DNA from: T3Sed10-213 sp012519365
GTDB taxonomy: Bacteria; Planctomycetota; Phycisphaerae; Sedimentisphaerales; Anaerohalosphaeraceae
Direction: 5' to 3'
DNA: 15,790 bases
Assembly: GCA_033809355.1 (NCBI GenBank)
Contig: JAPXLV010000063.1
Span: 1 to 15,790 of the forward strand
This document shows, one piece after another, positions 13,905-15,790 of this stretch. The notes beneath the pieces are model-generated. The model worked only from the letters and a program-made list of their open reading frames with translations. It made no database searches and was not told the DNA's origin. Position 1 is the stretch's first letter. The number at the start of each line of letters is the position of its first letter. The position numbers and the translations under genes were made by a program.

Positions 13905-15368
13905 CTAAAATCGAAAGCCTTCAAATTCCGGCCGGCTGTGGGCGTCTTCCATAAACGCCTTAATTTGGGCGACGATCTGCGGGTGCTGTTCGGCCAGATC
14001 GGTGGTCTCGCCGGGGTCTTGCTCAAGGTGATACAAGGCTATCGGGCCGTGTCGATCGCGCTGGACATGGAGGCGAATCCCCTTCCAGGGGCCGCAGCGG
14101 ACCGCCTGTTTGCCGCCCTGCTCGTAGAATTCCCAATAGAGATAGGTGTGCTGCTTTTGCCGGTCCGGCATGCCCAGCAGGGTCGGCAGATACGAAATGC
14201 CGTCCATCTGCGGCGGTATCTCCAGACCGGCCAATTCCAATGCCGTCGGGGCAAAATCCCAAAATGCCGAGATATGGTCGCTCCGCGAGCCGGGCGGTAT
14301 CGTCCCCGGCCACCACGCCAGCATCGGCACGCGAATGCCGCCTTCATACAGATCGCGTTTGCCGCCACGAAACGGCCCGTTGGACCGGTGCATACTGTAA
14401 TGGTAGCCGCCCTCGGAATATGAGCCGTTGTCGGAACTGAACAGCACCAGCGTGTGCTCGGCGATGCGCAGTTCGTGCAGTTTTTGCAGGACCCGCCGGA
14501 CGGTATGATCGACATAGGTAATCATGGCCGCATAGGTTGCCGCGGGGTGAGATTGCGGGCGATAGCCGCCGACCGGTCGGGGCTGTTCTTCAAATCGACC
14601 CAGGTACGGCTGGCGAAACTCCTGCGGCGCCGACATATCCGCGTGCGGCTGCTGAATCGCCAAATGAAGGAAAAACGGTTGTTTTGTCCGGCTTTGCTGC
14701 TCTAAATAAGTTAAGGTCTCATCCAAAAACAAATCGCCGCTATACACCCGGCCGGTATAGCCGTCGTTGTGCGGATAGGAGACGGACTGGCCGTTGCGAA
14801 ACACTTCTTTGGGATAATACCGATGCGCGGCGTCATGCGACAAAAATCCAAAGAAATGGTCAAAGCCCTTCTCGTTTGGCAATCTCGGGTTCGTCGTGCG
14901 ACAGGCCAGTCCGGATTTGCCGATCATGGCGGTGTGATAGCCGGCGGTTTTCAGACGTCTCGCAAGGGTAATGTCGTCAGGGTCCGGACGAAAGGAAATG
15001 TTACCGTTGCCACGTTGATAGACGTGCCCGGTATGTTGACCGGTCAGCAGGGTCGCCCGCGAGGGGGCACAGACGGTACTGCCGGCGTAATGATCGGTCA
15101 GAATCATCCCCTCTGCGGCCATGTTGTCCAGATTCGGCGTGCGAAAATGCTGTTGACCCAAGATGCTCAGATCGCCCCAGCCCATATCATCGGCCAGAAT
15201 GAAAATGATATTGGGGCGACTGGTTTTTGCTTTTTCCAGCGGGGACGCTTCGGCGGCAGCCGCCTGCACCACTCGTGCCGGTCCTGCGGCCCAAAAAGCC
15301 GCTCCGGCCGCGACGGTACGCAGAAAATGCCGACGTGTCAAATGCCCGTTGACGGTGGTGTCTTGCAT
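13905..15368 (-). CDS. Tat-exported sulfatase of the GKWGLG-like type
   Basis: A 487-residue type I sulfatase. ATG at 15368 has AGGAG 8 bases upstream; the frame opens further to 15413 but without a ribosome site. Tat signal TRRHFLRTVAAGAAF is at residues 11-25. Active-site features: Asp60-Asp61 (LADDMGWGD); CAPSR at 100-104, the formylglycine site; PHA at 241-243; SSDNGS at 311-316; and FRGGK at 333-337. The segment GKWHLG of typical sulfatases reads GKSGLA here (150-155): Lys151 is kept but the usual His is Gly. A GKWGLG form is known in a common subgroup with a similar following stretch (GFDHFFGFL, AHRYYP), so loss of this His is likely a family trait, while Trp to Ser is less usual. It has the C-terminal DPGETTDLAEQ. 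It is the first gene of the sulfatase pair. Substrate unknown. Confidence 0.95.
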   Translation of the reverse strand: MQDTTVNGHLTRRHFLRTVAAGAAFWAAGPARVVQAAAAEASPLEKAKTSRPNIIFILADDMGWGDLSILGQQHFRTPNLDNMAAEGMILTDHYAGSTVCAPSRATLLTGQHTGHVYQRGNGNISFRPDPDDITLARRLKTAGYHTAMIGKSGLACRTTNPRLPNEKGFDHFFGFLSHDAAHRYYPKEVFRNGQSVSYPHNDGYTGRVYSGDLFLDETLTYLEQQSRTKQPFFLHLAIQQPHADMSAPQEFRQPYLGRFEEQPRPVGGYRPQSHPAATYAAMITYVDHTVRRVLQKLHELRIAEHTLVLFSSDNGSYSEGGYHYSMHRSNGPFRGGKRDLYEGGIRVPMLAWWPGTIPPGSRSDHISAFWDFAPTALELAGLEIPPQMDGISYLPTLLGMPDRQKQHTYLYWEFYEQGGKQAVRCGPWKGIRLHVQRDRHGPIALYHLEQDPGETTDLAEQHPQIVAQIKAFMEDAHSRPEFEGFRF

Positions 15369-15504
15369 ACTGATTCTCCTGCTATCTGGCCCAGCAACAG
15401 TGTTTCCCTGCACGTTTGGCGTATCTGAACCAAAAGGATTGGCACCCGGCCGTCAAACGCGACACTACAGACCGTTTTGCTCCCTTTACCCCTTGATTGC
15501 CCTT

Positions 15505-15533
15505 GACATAACGACATTGTATGTCGTGATTGT
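15505..15533. promoter_or_regulatory. Operator-like palindrome upstream of the sulfatase pair
   Basis: ACGACATTGTATGTCGT (15511-15527) is a perfect 7-base inverted repeat around a 3-base centre. The symmetry extends loosely to GACA (15505-15508) and TTGTC (15529-15533). It lies about 145 bases upstream of the first sulfatase start. On the minus strand it includes TACAAT, a good -10 box, but I see no matching -35; on the plus strand TTGACA (15503-15508) is a perfect -35 without a good -10. A dimeric repressor or activator site is a reasonable inference. The arms are loosely like BlaI/CopY-type operators, which I cannot verify. Confidence 0.5.
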
Positions 15534-15629
15534 CCGCTATGGTTCGTTTCGTTTCGGTCATTATTTTTGAGTATACCCCTCAACCCGTCCAAAATCAAGG
15601 TCCCCGCCGACCAAAAATCGGATCGCCCC

Positions 15630-15790
15630 GTCATCCCAACCTCTCCTATTGTCATTCCGAATCCCCGAACGAAGTGAGGGGGGGAGTGAGGTTGTCCCCA
15701 TGCGCTGGACAGAAACACCGTTAAGTTAAGGTGGAACTGTTCACACGGGCCATGGTTAACCGGCGCTGGGCGAGGGAGCCCGGAGGGCGA
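15630..15790. repeat. Repeat-like, hairpin-rich intergenic segment (to the window edge)
   Basis: No gene seen. It contains two GTCAT-CC motifs 21 bases apart (15630 and 15651). The second continues as GTCATTCCGAATCCCCGAA and folds with CCCC (15663-15666) against GGGG (15678-15681). GTCATTCCGA followed by GAA-GAAGTGAGG-like text is a wording I know from dispersed intergenic repeats in several bacterial phyla. Further on, GGGCGAGGGAGCCC forms a short hairpin near the end. Copy number in the genome cannot be judged here. Confidence 0.4.

Overview
The window looks like chromosomal DNA of a Planctomycetota bacterium, most likely a Phycisphaerae (Sedimentisphaerales-like) lineage. This is inference from gene content: secreted LamG/Ig/CBM6 proteins, a C-terminal dockerin-like half repeat of the type DFDGNCRVDLSDFAIFASEW, an FG-GAP repeat protein, a transglutaminase-TPR protein, and two Tat-exported sulfatases side by side. 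No rRNA, tRNA, CRISPR array or intact mobile element was seen.

Layout. (1) 1-4952, minus strand: two secreted multidomain genes. The upstream one (4749 to 2383) has LamG, Fn3-like, Ig, LamG and a dockerin-like tail. It has a good promoter (4923-4952), a possible 21-residue leader ORF, a 9-bp hairpin in the leader, and a strong terminator (2325-2352). The downstream one (2084 to beyond base 1) is a metzincin-type peptidase followed by Ig, LamG and at least two CBM6 domains. It is split by a one-base frameshift near 1577. Its LamG module closely resembles the second LamG of its neighbour. (2) 4953-5614: a non-coding stretch, AT-rich then GC-rich, with a 13-bp direct repeat. (3) 5615-12252, plus strand: a TATAAT promoter followed by six tightly packed genes: an unknown 102-residue protein, a YggU/DUF167 protein, a transglutaminase-like/TPR protein, an AsmA-like membrane-anchored protein, an FG-GAP repeat protein, and a GT9 (heptosyltransferase-like) glycosyltransferase. 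Overlaps and short gaps suggest one operon. (4) 12286-15368, minus strand: two Tat-exported sulfatases 41 bp apart, probably one transcript. (5) 15369-15790: upstream region with a 17-bp operator-like palindrome and a repeat-like, hairpin-rich end.

How the genes may work together. The two minus-strand blocks fit a particle- or polysaccharide-degrading lifestyle: secreted proteins that bind carbohydrate or other polymers, a secreted peptidase, and sulfatases acting on sulfated glycans. The central operon looks like envelope work: a lipid-transfer-like AsmA protein, a GT9 glycosyltransferase, and two exported repeat-scaffold proteins. None of these pathway links is shown directly by the sequence. 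I found no clear case for a wholly new system; the best leads are the leader ORF/hairpin of the LamG gene, the frameshifted metzincin, and the sulfatase palindrome.
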